From Centrapalus pauciflorus (Eukaryota; Streptophyta; Magnoliopsida; Asterales; Asteraceae), in assembly GCA_020465985.1 (NCBI GenBank), contig JAANYP010004686.1, positions 1-64,000 of the forward strand: a DNA stretch of 64,000 bases. The letters are read 5' to 3'. The number at the start of each line of letters is the position of its first letter. Position 1 is the first letter of the stretch. The notes beneath the pieces were generated by a model. It worked only from the letters and a program-made list of their open reading frames with translations. It did not search any database and was not told the DNA's origin. The position numbers and the translations under genes were made by a program. Positions 35,818 to 47,476 of this stretch are shown here, one piece after another.

Positions 35818-37021
35818 ATGTCAAACGATGCATGAGCCATGGGGTCGGAAACCAAGCCTCCTATTCTCTACAGAGGTGAATATGTTCAATGGAGGGAATA
35901 GTTTCTAGAATTTATCAGTTTCCATGACCTATCTGAGGAAATGTTGAAATCCCTGAATGAGGGACCATCAGTATTTCTAGAAACAATTTCGGCTGTTTCA
36001 ACTGGTAATCCTCCAATACCAGAGAGAACTGTAGAGGTTAACAATCTGAATGAAGCTCAGAAAAGAAGAAAGCTGGGAGACAAAACTGCCAGAAAGCTCT
36101 TACTGATTTCTATCCCGAACGATATCTATATCAGTCTTACCAACACAAAACAGCCAAATCCATCTAGGATGAGGTGTATAAACTGATGCGAGGTTCAGAC
36201 AAAGCAGCAACGAATAGAGCCAGAAATAGTCTGATGACCTTTAAAAACTTTAGAGCGAGAGAAGGAGAGTTGCTGGAAAGTACCTATTTGAGGTTCGTCA
36301 ATCTGGTAAGTGAGATGAAGAGGAATGGAGTGACAAAATCCAATCGTGATATAAATGTCAGATTCCTGTATGTGCTAAATCCGGAATGGGATAAGTACAC
36401 AATGATCATCCAATAAACAAAATAGATTGACGATATGGATTTCCATATGGTATTTGAGAACCTTAACAACTACCAAGAAGTTGTTTTTAAAGAAAATGTC
36501 TGGAAATAAACAAGCAGAAAAGGCAACCGTTGATCCTCTAGATCTCCTGGCTGATAAGAAATACAAGCACAAGCTAAAGAAGGAAAAGCGGGTTGTTTTG
36601 AGCAGTAGTTCATCATATTCAGATTCGACTGATTCTTCAGCTGATTCTGAGATAGAAGAGATGAAGAAGAAGATGGCCTTGCTAACAAAGGAATTTCAGA
36701 AAAAGGTCTACCACAAGCCGACAAACAAAAAGATGAGATATAAGACAGGCTCAAGGAAATATGAAAAGAAAGACAGATATGAAAAATCTGGAGAGAGTAG
36801 TGGCAAGAAGGCTGAGAAATACGAGAAGACTGATAAACCAGCCAAGAAAGATGCTGATAAAAATGTTACAACTGTGGCAAACCAGGCCACTTTGCTAGAG
36901 AATGCAGATTGCCAGTTGTAAAGAATTCTGATTATTACACTCGGAAGGCACTGCTGGAGAAAGAAAAAGAGGCTGGTAAGGCATTAATGGTCGAAGACGA
37001 CCAATTGATATATTCAGTTTA
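35818..37021 (+). pseudogene. U unit 2 gag
   Basis: The start ATG gives MSNDA, then a stop, AMGSE, and a copia capsid (UBN2/Retrotran_gag type): EFISFHDLSEEMLKSLNEG, AQKRRKLGDKTARKLLLIS, LMRGSDKAATNRARNSLMTF and FRAREGELLESTYLRFVNL. A hinge of Ser/Lys/Glu-rich sequence leads to a CCHC zinc knuckle, CYNCGKPGHFARECR, at about 36863. The knuckle is in the -1 frame relative to the upstream ORF, which otherwise ends at 36919. The same start and frame relation occur in the T element. In-frame stops and a frameshift near 36160 make it a pseudogene. pol is absent. Confidence 0.85.
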
Positions 37022-37136
37022 ATCAATCACAAGCACAGATACATTCGATCAAGAACAATTAGAAGCACTAATCGAAAGATTTGATTGCACAATTTAGGAA
37101 TTACAATCTGAGAGAATAATACGTACACTGTATCCC
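37022..37136 (-). mobile_element. Divergent T-like LTR fragment (tentative)
   Basis: Words AATCAATCACAA, ATCAAGAACAA, CACTAATCGAA, GAGAGAATA and CACTGTATCCCTAGA occur in the same order as in the T LTR (39404-39696), but with many differences. It may be a remnant of a related LTR at the junction between U unit 2 and the S gag. Confidence 0.35.
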
Positions 37137-37708
37137 TAGATTAGCAATGAATTCCGTGCAAGATGAGTGATCCCAACAACTTTGCGATTATTCTCCAGAG
37201 CAGTAAACTTGGTGTAATTTTTAGTAACACTTTCCTTTGGCTTTGCAAAGAACAGCTCATATTTCCTAAGAAGATTTTTAATCCTATTATCCAAAGTGAT
37301 TGTGGGGTCATCATTGACAGTACACAAAGTATCACACATTTCTTTAGCTGTCTTTAACTTTTCCACCTTCTTGAACACATCATCAAGTAGAGATATCACC
37401 AGGTCGTTGCTAGCTTTAGCATCAAGAGCAACTAATCTATTGTCTTCTTCTAACCATTGAGCATTTGCTTTCTTAATAGTCTTCTCTTCAGGAACAACAC
37501 CTTCAGTAGGGGGAGTGATAATCGTGATAGAGGTTGGCAAATATGGACCTTCCATCACAATCTTTGGAAGTTGAACATCCAGGTTCTCTATATAGATCAA
37601 AATCCTACATTTCTAGCCATAGAAGTTTTGATGTTTGAACTTGGTAGGCTTAGCCATTGAGTCATTATCATAGTAGGATGAGGCGAACTTTGAAGCAGAG
37701 TTGTCCAT
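37137..37708 (-). pseudogene. Family S gag N-terminus
   Basis: On the minus strand an ATG at 37708 opens MDNSASKF, then after a stop the segment IYIENLDVQLPKIVMEG, KANAQWLEEDNRLVALDAKA, LLDDVFKKVEKLKTAKEMCD and NRIKNLLRKYELFFAKP. This is the N-terminal copia gag region (UBN2-type, including the W.EED..A-type motif). It lies 55 bp inside the PBS of the S 5' LTR, as expected of gag. The frame is cut at 37137 by unrelated sequence; the zinc knuckle and pol are lost or displaced. Confidence 0.8.
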
Positions 37709-37762
37709 AGTGAGGATATGTGAAGTAATATGAGAGATCTAGAGTTAACACACACCCTAACT

Positions 37763-37775
37763 GCTTTGATACCAA
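37763..37775 (-). other. Primer binding site of family S element
   Basis: On the minus strand TTGGTATCAAAGC follows the LTR end CCTACA by one base. It is a one-mismatch iMet-type site. Confidence 0.8.
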
Positions 37776-37776
37776 T

Positions 37777-38817
37777 TGTAGGTCCCAAAAAGTTATCCCG
37801 ATATCTCAAGAGTAATTGTAGAGGGGGTGAATACCGTTATAACAAAATTACACAAATTTTTCTTAATGTTTGTGTATATATTAACAAGTATGTTAAATTA
37901 CAAACAAGTTTGGATTGCGAGAATATTCAAACTGAGATGACAGAATGTACAACAGTTTCTGCTAGTCTAAGACACACTCAAACAATATACAATGAAGTGA
38001 CTCGCTAAGACTCACTTAGGTTTAGTCTCTTAGTGTTTGTCTACAAGACTTCGCTGAACAGCTTTGGGAACACTAAATAGGTTAGAGGACAAGTTCACTT
38101 AGAACAACTTAGACACAATTAGCTTTGTCACTCAAGTTGAAGTAAGAATGTGCATGCATGGATTCACAAACTCTCTTAGCATTCAGTCTTGCTTCTTTCT
38201 CCTTGGAATCTTCCCTTCTATAATCCCATAGAGGATCCTTGGGAAGCTTCTTCACTGGTTGTAGGGAAAGTGGTAGTGTCTCACAAGAAGACAAACTTAC
38301 TATTCTGTAACAAGAAAAAACTGACAAAACTCATTTTTGTCTTCTTACTATAAAATCTTTGTCCTGTTCTTTTGTCTTCATGTAACAGAAGAAGTTTGGC
38401 AGAGTTGTAGAAGTTCTGCTTTTCCCCTTCGTCATGAACTTTCAGGCTGATCCCAACGTTCAAAAATTTACATGATGACTGGGAAACATATTCCAATAAG
38501 TCTTAAACCTGTTCACAAAGAACATGCTCTGTTCACAAAAAACAGACCACTTAAATATGTCAAACTTGTCCAAGACTAGAATGACTTAGACATAAACTAT
38601 CAAACTTGTTCAACTAATTAAGACAATTTTGACATACAGCCAGGTTAAATTTATATAACAATGTAAAACAGACTTAGGCTTCATATTGCAAATTTACAAG
38701 GTTTGATTGAGGCTTTAAACGGCCTAACTATCTCACCGAAGTGTATCAAACAGGTTTGATTAAGGTTTCCCCCTAAGATATAGAATGTGTTTGATTGAGG
38801 CCTTCTTATGCCTAACA
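37777..38817 (-). mobile_element. Family S 5' LTR
   Basis: In plus-strand view TGTAGGTCCC to GCCTAACA, 1041 bp. PBS and gag start lie on its inner side, so this is the 5' LTR of a minus-strand element whose other end is at 25017-25113. It has the GTAGAGGGGG tract (five G) seen expanded in the other copies. Short frames inside are not genes. Confidence 0.9.
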
Positions 38818-38818
38818 A

Positions 38819-39403
38819 TACATACTTGATTATGATGGCAAAGTTGTGTTGTATGCACAAAGAAAGAAGGGTGTGTACATTGTAGACATGGAATCCATAA
38901 AGATCTACTTTCTCGTAAAGACAAAGGCAGACCTCTACTGGTTATGGCACAAAAGGCTATCACACCTGAATTTCAAGAACATGAACAAACTATGTAAAAA
39001 ATAGTTGGTAATAGGTTTTCTATCTATGACCTTTGTTGTGGATGAACTTTACACTACCTGTGAGAAGGGTAAACAAAAGAAGCCATCTTTTAAATCTAAG
39101 CATAATTTCTCTATTGGTTCACCTCTCATCTTAGTCCATATGGACTTGTTTGCACCTGTTAATACCCCAAGTCTAGGAGGTAGAAGATACACCTTAGTAA
39201 TGGTTGATGAGTTCTCCATGTACACATCAGTGTTCTTCTTAAAGACCAAAGGAGAGGCTGCAAGAGAAATCATTGGATATGTGAAAAAGATGGAAGTTCT
39301 TAACTCAACCTAAGCCAAGCAGTTTAGAAGTGATCAGGGTACTGAATTGAGAAACAGTACTCTTGAAGACTTCTGTGAAGACAGAGGGATCTTTCTGAAC
39401 TTC
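38819..39403 (+). pseudogene. Host copia pol: pre-integrase and integrase start
   Basis: Reads DGKVVLYAQRKKGVYIVDM, then LYWLWHKRLSHLNFKNMNKL (gag-pre-integrase zinc region), CEKGKQKKPSFKSK and the integrase core start VHMDLFAPVNTPSLGGRRYT, VMVDEFSMYTSVFFLKTKG and FRSDQGTELRN. The first two catalytic Asp are present (VHMD and FRSD). Stops occur after NKLCKK and VLNST. The frame is split within GIFLNF, where the T element inserted; it continues at 53232. Confidence 0.9.
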
Positions 39404-39696
39404 TGTAATTCCAGTATATTCAATCAACAATCAATCACAAACAATTAAGAACAAGAATTAAACCACTAACCGAATGATTGAATTGATTCAAACGATTTAC
39501 AGATGATAGAATATGTTGACAGCACACTGTAGCCCTAGGATTGTTCTCTGATTTCTGTGCAATTACAAAATTGATTTATGTCAGTTATGACATTTACAAA
39601 AGTAAAACTTCTATTTATATGAAATTAACACTATGTACTATTTACAATTTAAACCCTAGACTTATTTATTTCATCAATCATAAAATATATCCAACA
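39404..39696 (-). mobile_element. T element 3' LTR
   Basis: 293 bp. Minus-strand TG..CA ends (plus view TGTAATTCC to TATCCAACA). TATA box (reverse complement ATATAAATAG) at 39611-39620. The PPT-like GAGGCGGAGA on the minus strand lies at 39698-39709. Confidence 0.9.
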
Positions 39697-39727
39697 ATCT
39701 CCGCCTCTGATGAAATAAACTCAGTCT

Positions 39728-42700
39728 TCACTTGGAAAGTCCCAACTTCATTTCAAACCTCCTGACGCTCTTTCTGTTTGATAATATCCATTCGATCTTT
39801 GAAATAAACTCAACCATGAGCTTTTTATCATAAGCGCTTAGAGCTCCTTTCTTTGTCTTCCTTTTCTTATCAGCAGCCAACTTACCTTTCAAACCACTCA
39901 TAACTTTCTGAAGCGTTCCATCACAAAACTTGTTTAGCTCAATGCTTCTCATGGCCCTCAGCTTTCGATCTTTATCTTTATACATGACGTCAGGACGCTT
40001 CACCATAATCACTTGATATTCTTTCAACTCTCCTACAAATTTGATAACTCTATTTGGTGGAGTAACATTAATCTTTCGCATTCCCCTTTCAACACCTATC
40101 TGTAGGTCTTGCACAGACATAAGAACCAGTTTAATGTGCATGAACTGAAAGAGTGTCTTCAGTGCAAGCCTACAATGTTCATTCCTTGTGTTGCGACACA
40201 GTTCATCGAACAAATCTTCAATATCAATTAGGTGCATCCAGAACATGTTAGCTTCAGTAAACTTGTACATGTTCCATCTGATCTTGTTACAGTAAAAGTA
40301 GGATAAAAAATCTTCACAAAACGATCCTTTTCTATCTTGACCAGATCAACAATTCTATATTCACTTCTGACTTGATCAACATGCTAAGCTTTCATCTGTA
40401 GGAAACTTACATAGTTAGCTAAATGTGGTCTGTTAGGTTCCAGAACTCTGAGAAGCTTCAGGAAAGTACACGGGGCTTGTCTTTTGTAGAAAATTTTCTT
40501 TTCAAGGTAATTTTCAAGGTATGACAATTTTATCCTCTTTCTTGTATATTCTGCAGATTTCTTAGATGAAAGCTCTAACCCCTTTTTCTTCTTCTTGCTA
40601 ATTTCTTCTTCATTAAGGATAACCAAAATGTCATTGATCTTTCTTTGAACAATCTTTTGAGCTTAAAATCTCAACTGATGTTGTCTTTGCGATTCATCTG
40701 CTAAGACATATTTGTTGAAAAACCGATCCATTATCTCCACTTCATTTAGCTCTGTAACTGCCGATGGAATAACACTTTTCACATGAAACTGTTCAATATC
40801 TTCTTTAACATTTACCATAACCTCAGGCTTTTCAACCATCGATATATGTATATCATCTTTTAAAATTTCTTGAACCAATACCTCTTCTTCTTCTATCCTT
40901 TCTGCTCTCACAACAATATCAGTCAATTCAATTACATCATCATCATCATCATCAAACTCCTCAATCTCCACCTCTTTGTCTACATCCTCAATCATCAGGA
41001 TCTGTTCATGAACTTCATCATCTGAGTCATCATATTCATCAAAATTATAAAACTATGATTGAATGCTCAACGAAACAGGAACATCTTCATAAAGAATCAA
41101 TTCCTGCCCACCTTGAGTATCAACAGGTTTATCCTTAGAGCTTTCAGCTTCTCCTTTCTCTTGAGTTTCTGACTCTTTCTTAGGATATGTAATCATTAAT
41201 AATCCAGTGCCTGGCTCATCACGCTTCCTCCTCTTCTCTCCCTCATGAGAAGCATCATCAGAGTCTTCGTCATGCTCATCATGCTTATGCTTCAGAGCAT
41301 AAGCTTGAGCCTTACAAGTTTGTTCAACGGCAGAAACTCTTTCAGCTAAGTTGCCTAAGGCTGTGATGACTGTGCTCTCTAAACCCATCATTCGTTCTCG
41401 TATTTCATCAAACTGGTCATATACGAACTCTCTTAGCTCTTCAATAGCCTGATTAGGATCATTTTGCTTCACTGCTTCTTCAGCCACAGACTTGCCCTTT
41501 AAAAATTTATGAATATTTGTCATCTGAGACATTACTTCTGATAACTGAGTTGTCAAGTGATTGTTCACTCCCGCAACTGCTGCATTTTAAGGCTTGATTC
41601 AATGTAGTTTCTGTAACAAATGAGGAATGATTAACCACTGGGTCACTTAGACTTCCAGTTGTCACGACAGTCGAACTTGTGAAAAGAACGTCTACGTGGC
41701 CAGTACTTAGAGTTGGCAAGGATGTAGCTCCGACTGGACTTCCAACCTCTTCAAGTGACGGAGCAACAAATGCTTCCGTGACTAAGGTTGTTCCGGCAGT
41801 GACATGAAGTTCAGCTGCACTAACTTCAACACATGAAGCGGACTCGAGTATCCTATCGTGTATCGGTTCTATACTCTGTGCAACAAATGAAGTCGTACAC
41901 CCGGGCAGATGATTTCTTTGTTCAATATCCATAAAATCCAAAGGATTTTCGTATAGAATATGTGTATCATCCCGGTGATAAAATGAAACAGTTTCCTGTT
42001 GGGAGGAGACTGAGTGGCTGGTGGGGTTTGCAAATGTCAGTGGGATGCTGACTAATTCAATTTTAACCCCCTGTTGGGAGCTAACAGCAGATGTGGTTTT
42101 ATCCCGGCTGTCTGGGCTAGGAACCTCCCTCACACTCTGTCTATCTATCTCAACAATATCGATTAATCATGCACCTCCCTCATTAGGATCATTACCTCCC
42201 TCATCATCATCATCATTATCATCATCATCTCCTTCTATAGCTCCCCCAGCAATATTGGATAGTGTGCGTTCAGAATCTGAGCTGCTTGCTTCTCCCTCAC
42301 CACCCCTCTCTTGTACTTCTACTCCCTTACTCACATATTAGCTTCCCTGAACTTCAGCCCCATGCTGAAGTTCCTCCTCACCTACAGCTCCCTGGTTAAG
42401 AAAACCCGGTTCTTGGGTTTCTATAGGAGCGTGATTTATTCTATACAACCTCACATGTTCACTCTCCGGATCAACATACTTTAATAAAGCCTCAGGAAGT
42501 GGCATTATGTTTGCGGTTGGTGAATCCTGTATTCCATGCAAGCTCATCATGACGTAATCAGGGAACCGTTGAGCATTAGAGTGTTTAAAACGTTGAAGAG
42601 GGACAAATTTCAGTGCTCTATTTGTCGTCTTTGCTAACACGACTTCCTTCAGATCCTCCCAGATACATTAGGCGTAATCATAATGTTTGTTGAAAGCGAT

Positions 42701-43354
42701 CCCATGAAAAATTCTGAGACAGTGAATGCTACACCTATCAATCCCAGTATGCTTTGACGTCATGCATCGGTTTATAATGCCAAAAAGTGTGTACCATTCT
42801 CCATTAAGTCCATTTCTATGGAACTTAGAATTCTTTGGTAGTGGTTTTGAGTAACCCAGGCAAATCAGATCATGTAGTAGTTCGTCATCGGATTAAAAAT
42901 CCTCGAAATCGGCTAGCTCTGGGAAATTCACGGTATCGATGCGACGTGGTAGAAACAGATTGTGGCGCAGTCTTGCTAATGTTATCTTCGTTTTGAATTG
43001 ATTGATAGTAACCTTAAAGTGATGGTTACCATCAGCTGGGACAAATTTGACGGTGTGCCAAAATTGCTGTAGATAGACCTGGGGAATCGAAGGTTTGTAT
43101 TGACGTGGATATCCTAATGGATGGCCTTTAAGAATGTCTACGATGATCGGGTGGCTGACTTTTATGACTTTAGGATCAAGGCGATGGTTGTTATCAAGAA
43201 AGGGTAAGCAATAATGAGGTTTAACTAGCTGATTGTCTGGGATGACAGTCGAGGGTGAAGGTCAGGTGATAGAGGCAGATTTGACTGGTTTGGAAACTAA
43301 GGTGTGATTTGATGATGAATGGGAATCAGATGAGTTTGAGGGTTGGGATGCCAT
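39728..43354 (-). pseudogene. T element third ORF (env-like position)
   Basis: The minus-strand ATG at 43354 opens MASQPSNSSDSHSSS, followed by KVSHPIIVDILKGHPLGY, a VYLQQFWHTVKF motif and FHRNGLNGEWYTLFGIINR. A Ser/Thr-rich middle (42130-41600), a charged segment with AIEELREFVYDQFDEIRERM, acidic runs (DDDDDD near 40945) and a Lys-rich C-terminus with LRVLEPNRPHLANYVSFLQ complete it. Roughly 1,200 codons interrupted by several stops and shifts. The FWHTVKF-type N-terminus recurs in third ORFs of plant copia elements; the protein function is not established. A homologous fragment lies at 61640-63000 and a distant relative starts at 56265. No clear signal peptide or transmembrane helix is visible. 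Confidence 0.7.
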
Positions 43355-43359
43355 TTGAA

Positions 43360-43418
43360 ACCTGTGAGAAATAATAAACATGTTAGAATCAACAGATAAT
43401 CAAATGAAATCCTGCAAA
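43360..43418 (-). promoter_or_regulatory. Candidate splice acceptors before third ORF
   Basis: On the minus strand TATTTCTCACAG|G ends about nine bases before the ATG, and TTCTATTTTGCAG|G lies about 50 bases further upstream. Both have pyrimidine-rich leads. They would allow a spliced subgenomic mRNA for the third ORF. Confidence 0.4.
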
Positions 43419-43639
43419 ATAGAAAATAAAACATTTTGCTAGAAATTAGAAAACATACGTGTTTTTCTGTTTAAAGCATTGGGATTCCAGACAATAATAT
43501 TAAAATATTATTGTTAAGATTTCAAAGTCAATCGTTAAGAGTCGAATGTTAGAAAAACACAAATTAAAAAAATTTCTCGAAAAATGTGAAATTTTTCTTA
43601 AAAAACTAAATTCCCAACACTTTGAAAATTTTGGACAAA

Positions 43640-44180
43640 ATGGAGTATGAAACTCGGGTGAAACGTAATGTTTCTCGGATGATGCGTGGTCCAACTTGAT
43701 TGAAACTTTTATGAAACTCGAATATTGAAGTACTTTCTCGAATGAATGAAGGGACCAACTCGAATGAAATTAAGATTTTCTCGAATGACACTTATGACAA
43801 ACTCGAATGACCTTGTTGTGTCCTCGAATGAAATGAATTATCGAGAATGTGAGAAAAATTTTCTAAGTCCTTGAATCAACCTAACTCGAATGAAACTTGA
43901 GATGACTCGAATCATCTATGAGTCCAACTCGAAAGACACATGAAAGGACTCGAATTAGCTATGAGGCCAACTCGAAAGACACATGAAAGAACTCGAATGG
44001 AACTTGTTATCGAGGGTTTTTGAAAATTTCTTCTAAGTCCTGAAAAGAAACCAACTCGAATAACTCATATCACTCTCTCGAACCAAGAAGCATCCAACTC
44101 GAAGTAAACAAAAAATTTCTCGATTGGACCTTCACTCAACTCGTTTGAAACTTGAGACATTCTCGATTACAGTGTTAATC
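43640..44180 (-). repeat. Phased TCGAGTT array upstream of third ORF
   Basis: Minus-strand copies of TTCGAGTT at mostly 21-22-bp spacing, more degenerate than the leader array, between RNase H and the third ORF. It is preceded by GGACTTGGAAAT, which also precedes the array in the gag leader. Confidence 0.85.
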
Positions 44181-44199
44181 GAGATAAATGTTTAAAAAT

Positions 44200-45322
44200 A
44201 TTTCCAAGTCCAGAAACACTCATAAATTGAAATTTTCAATTTAAGGACTATTTTACTTATCCAAAAGTGTAGCCCTACTCGAATATTGATTTTGAACAAC
44301 TTTTGTTTACTGAAAAATGTCCAGAAACAATCTATTTAGACCAAAAATTCAATTTTCAGAACCAAAGTTTTGAAAATTTTTAAAACTGAAAAAATCAGAA
44401 TTGTTGTTTGTGTGTTTGAAACTGAAACTTGAAATTTAAAATTCAAGTTCATGTAAGTAATCCGCAGGCAAACACACATTCAATTTCATATGAAATCCAA
44501 CAAATGACCAAAACTCATTAACACACACTTAAGTACATACGAACACACACATATAACAAGATACTCGTATATTGAAACTAAAAAGAAACACATAAACTGA
44601 AAAATAATAAAAAGGACTTACAATATTAAACTGTAATGTTGAAATTTTGAGTTGGAATTGATGTCTTCGTGATTAAGCAAGTGAAGTGAGTGTGTCGGTG
44701 GAGAAGGTGAACAGTATCGAGGATTTGTAAAAAATGATTTTGAATTTTGAATTTTCAACTTTATAGTTGAAAATTCAAATTCAAAAAAATTTTCACCCAG
44801 CCCACTTACACACAAAAACATTTTGGGGTTTTATTTGAAGCCCATTTGAATAAAACTAAACACAAAAAAAAAAATAATAATAAAATGAACACAACTAAAC
44901 AAATATCAATCAAATTTTGTACAAAACAAAATAATACCCAAAAAAAATATTAACAACAACTAAAACAAATTAACAACAAAAAAAAAAAAAAAAAAAATTA
45001 AACAACAGCTAAAACAAAGTAAAAAAAATATTAACTAAAAATTTAACAAAAACATAATTTGCCCCCCTTTGATATTTGCAGTTAAGCTCCCGCTCAGATG
45101 TATATATCTTTTTGAATGACAGCTCCCCCTACAAAAATCAGATAAAAATTTATCAGATTTTTCAGAAACAGATAAAATTATGTGTCTGCTCCCCCTGCAC
45201 ATGACAATCCAGATCAGTTAAACTCTGAAAAATTTAAACTTTAATTTCACATGAGATTAACATCAAATTGAAATCAAAATAAAAATGTAAATTTAAAATT
45301 ATAATTTGTAACTACTGAATTT
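44200..45322 (-). other. T element spacer between pol and third ORF
   Basis: AT-rich, no supported frame. Purine tracts AAAGGGGGGC (about 45060), TAGGGGGAGC (about 45120) and CAGGGGGAGC (about 45190) on the minus strand form a multi-PPT-like group. A long A-rich stretch lies at 44860-45060. Confidence 0.6.
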
Positions 45323-45790
45323 TTAAATCGAACGATTCAACATACCCAACTTGTATACCAAAAAATTAAGGCGTTTTTCATCTAAGGCTTTGGTAAACAA
45401 GTCAGCTAATTGATATTCAGTAGGTACAAAATATAATTCTGTATTACCATTTTCTACATGATCTTTAATAAAATGATACCGGATGTCAATGTGTTTGGTT
45501 TTAGAATGTTGCACTGGATTGGAAGCTATGGTTATTGCACTTTGAGGATCACAATAAATTGGAATCTTTTGTGATGTAAACCCGTAGTCTCTGAGTTGGC
45601 TATTCATCCACAACACTTAGGAACAACACGACGAAACGGCAACGTATTCAGCTTCCGCAGTAGATAGTGAAACACAATGTTGTTTCTTGGATGACCAACA
45701 GACAGGTTTGTCACATAGAAATTGGACTGCTCCTGATGTGCTTTTTCTGTCCATTTTATCACCTGCGTGATCAGCATCAGAAAAGGAAGT
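45323..45790 (-). pseudogene. T element RNase H
   Basis: Minus-strand reading: a SDADHAGDKMDRKSTSG segment, PVCWSSKKQHCVSLSTAEAE, YVAVSSCC, a stop, VLWMNSQLRDYGF, IYCDPQSAITIASNPVQHSK, HIDIRYHFIKDHV and LADLFTKALDEKR. These are the Ty1/copia RNase H motifs in order, including the D..AE..D acidic residues. One in-frame stop near 45617 and the frame break at 45791 interrupt it. It ends pol, near LGMLN. Confidence 0.9.
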
Positions 45791-47257
45791 TTAAGTGAAT
45801 GATGATTCCCTGGGATACCACAAACCTAAGTTTGGTGTTCCCTTTAGATATCTCAATATTCTTTTGGCAGCAGCCAAATGTGATTTTTTCGGATGTGCCT
45901 GATATCTAGGACAAACACATGTAGCAAACATAATATCAGGTCTACTTGGAGTTAAATACATTAATGACCCAATAATTCCTCGATAATGAGTTACATCTAC
46001 AGGTTTCCCTGAAATGTCCTCATCGAGTTTTGATTTGGAATCCGGAGCCATGAGAGTTTTCATAGGAGTACTATTTACCATGTTAAATTTCTTTAACATG
46101 TCCTGAATATATTTGGACTGATTGATGAAAATTCCATTAGTCAGTTGTTTCATTTGTAAACCTAAGAAAAAATTGATTTCTCCCATCATGCTCATTTCAA
46201 ATTTCTGGGACATTAAGAAAGCAAATTTCTTGCAAAATTCTAGATTAGTAGACCCAAATATTATGACATCTACATAAATTTGAATGACTATGATATCTGG
46301 ACCCTAATGTTTTATAAACACGGTTGTATCCACTGCACCTTTGTTAAATCCACATTTCAACAAATATGTTGAAAGTGCATCATACCAAGCACGAGGTGCT
46401 TGTTTAAGGCCATACATGGATTTATCTAAAATATATACATGATCAGGCTTCGAAGGATCAGTAAACCCTTCGGGCTGATATGTATATACTCCGTCTGTCA
46501 GTTCCCCATTTAAAAACGCAGTTTTTGCATCCATTTGATAAACAATAAAGTTTTTATGAGCTGCGAAAGCCAAAAACATCCTAATAGCTTCTATCCTCGC
46601 AACTGAAGCGAATGTTTCATCGTAATCAATCCCTTCTTGCTAACTATATCGTTTAGCGATGAGGCGAGCCTTGTTACGAATGATGACATTGTGTTCATCC
46701 TTCTTATTCTTGAAGATCCACTTCGTGCCAATGATTGATTAGTCTTTTGGTCGCTCCACCAATCTCCAAACCATCAACCTTTCAAACTGATTTAGCTCTT
46801 CTTGCATAGCCACGATCCAATCAGCATCCAGAAGAGCTTCTTTGACATTCTTTGGCTCAATTTTACTCAGAAAGCTTGAAAATAAGCACTCGTTCATGGT
46901 TGCTCTTCTGGTTTTGACTGAAGCTGAAGGATCACCTATGATGTTTTTAGTTGGGTGATTCCTTGTCCATTTAAAGGTATGTGGGTAAGGTTGAAGTTGG
47001 TCTTGATTGGGGTTTAAGTCTAGATACGGAATTTGGGGATTAGCTTCTGAGGTTGATGGTATATCAACTGAGATCGGGGATTCTGAATTTTCAGAAGGCA
47101 AGGGGGTTTCAAAAGATACTGGAGGTTGAATGGGTTGTGCATTGTTAACAGGTAAGTGCATGTCTGTCGTTGAAGCCTCTTCAGTTTCTTCTGAAATAGG
47201 TTGATGAGAATAATCTGAGACTACGACTGGATCTTCAGTAATTCTGTCAGGCACCAA
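45791..47257 (-). pseudogene. T element reverse transcriptase
   Basis: The first segment (47257-46739) is a Pro/Ser-rich linker plus LLDADWIVAMQEELNQFERL, the start of copia RT. Then come MFLAFAAHKNFIVYQMDAKT, AFLNGELTDGVYTYQPEGF, KSMYGLKQAPRAWYDALS, and FEMSMMGEINFFLGLQMKQ through SRPDIMFATCVCPRYQAHP. The catalytic box expected as YVDD reads YVDV at about 46270, which removes an essential Asp. Stops at about 46738, 46640 and 46303 also break the frame. The encoded enzyme cannot be active. Confidence 0.9.
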
Positions 47258-47476
47258 ATTTTAAACATTAGGTTTGGGCTGTTCATAGTAGTCTTCATAA
47301 AAATTCTCGAATAGTTTATTTAAATCGTTATTTTCTGCACTCTGTTCAGATGACTTCATAGAAGTCGGCTTGTTAAGATCGGGTCCTGAACTGGTATGTT
47401 CAGAAGCCATTACAACGCCTTCATCGAATTTGACATTTACGCTTTCATTGACTGTCCTTGTCCTCTTATTGTAGAC

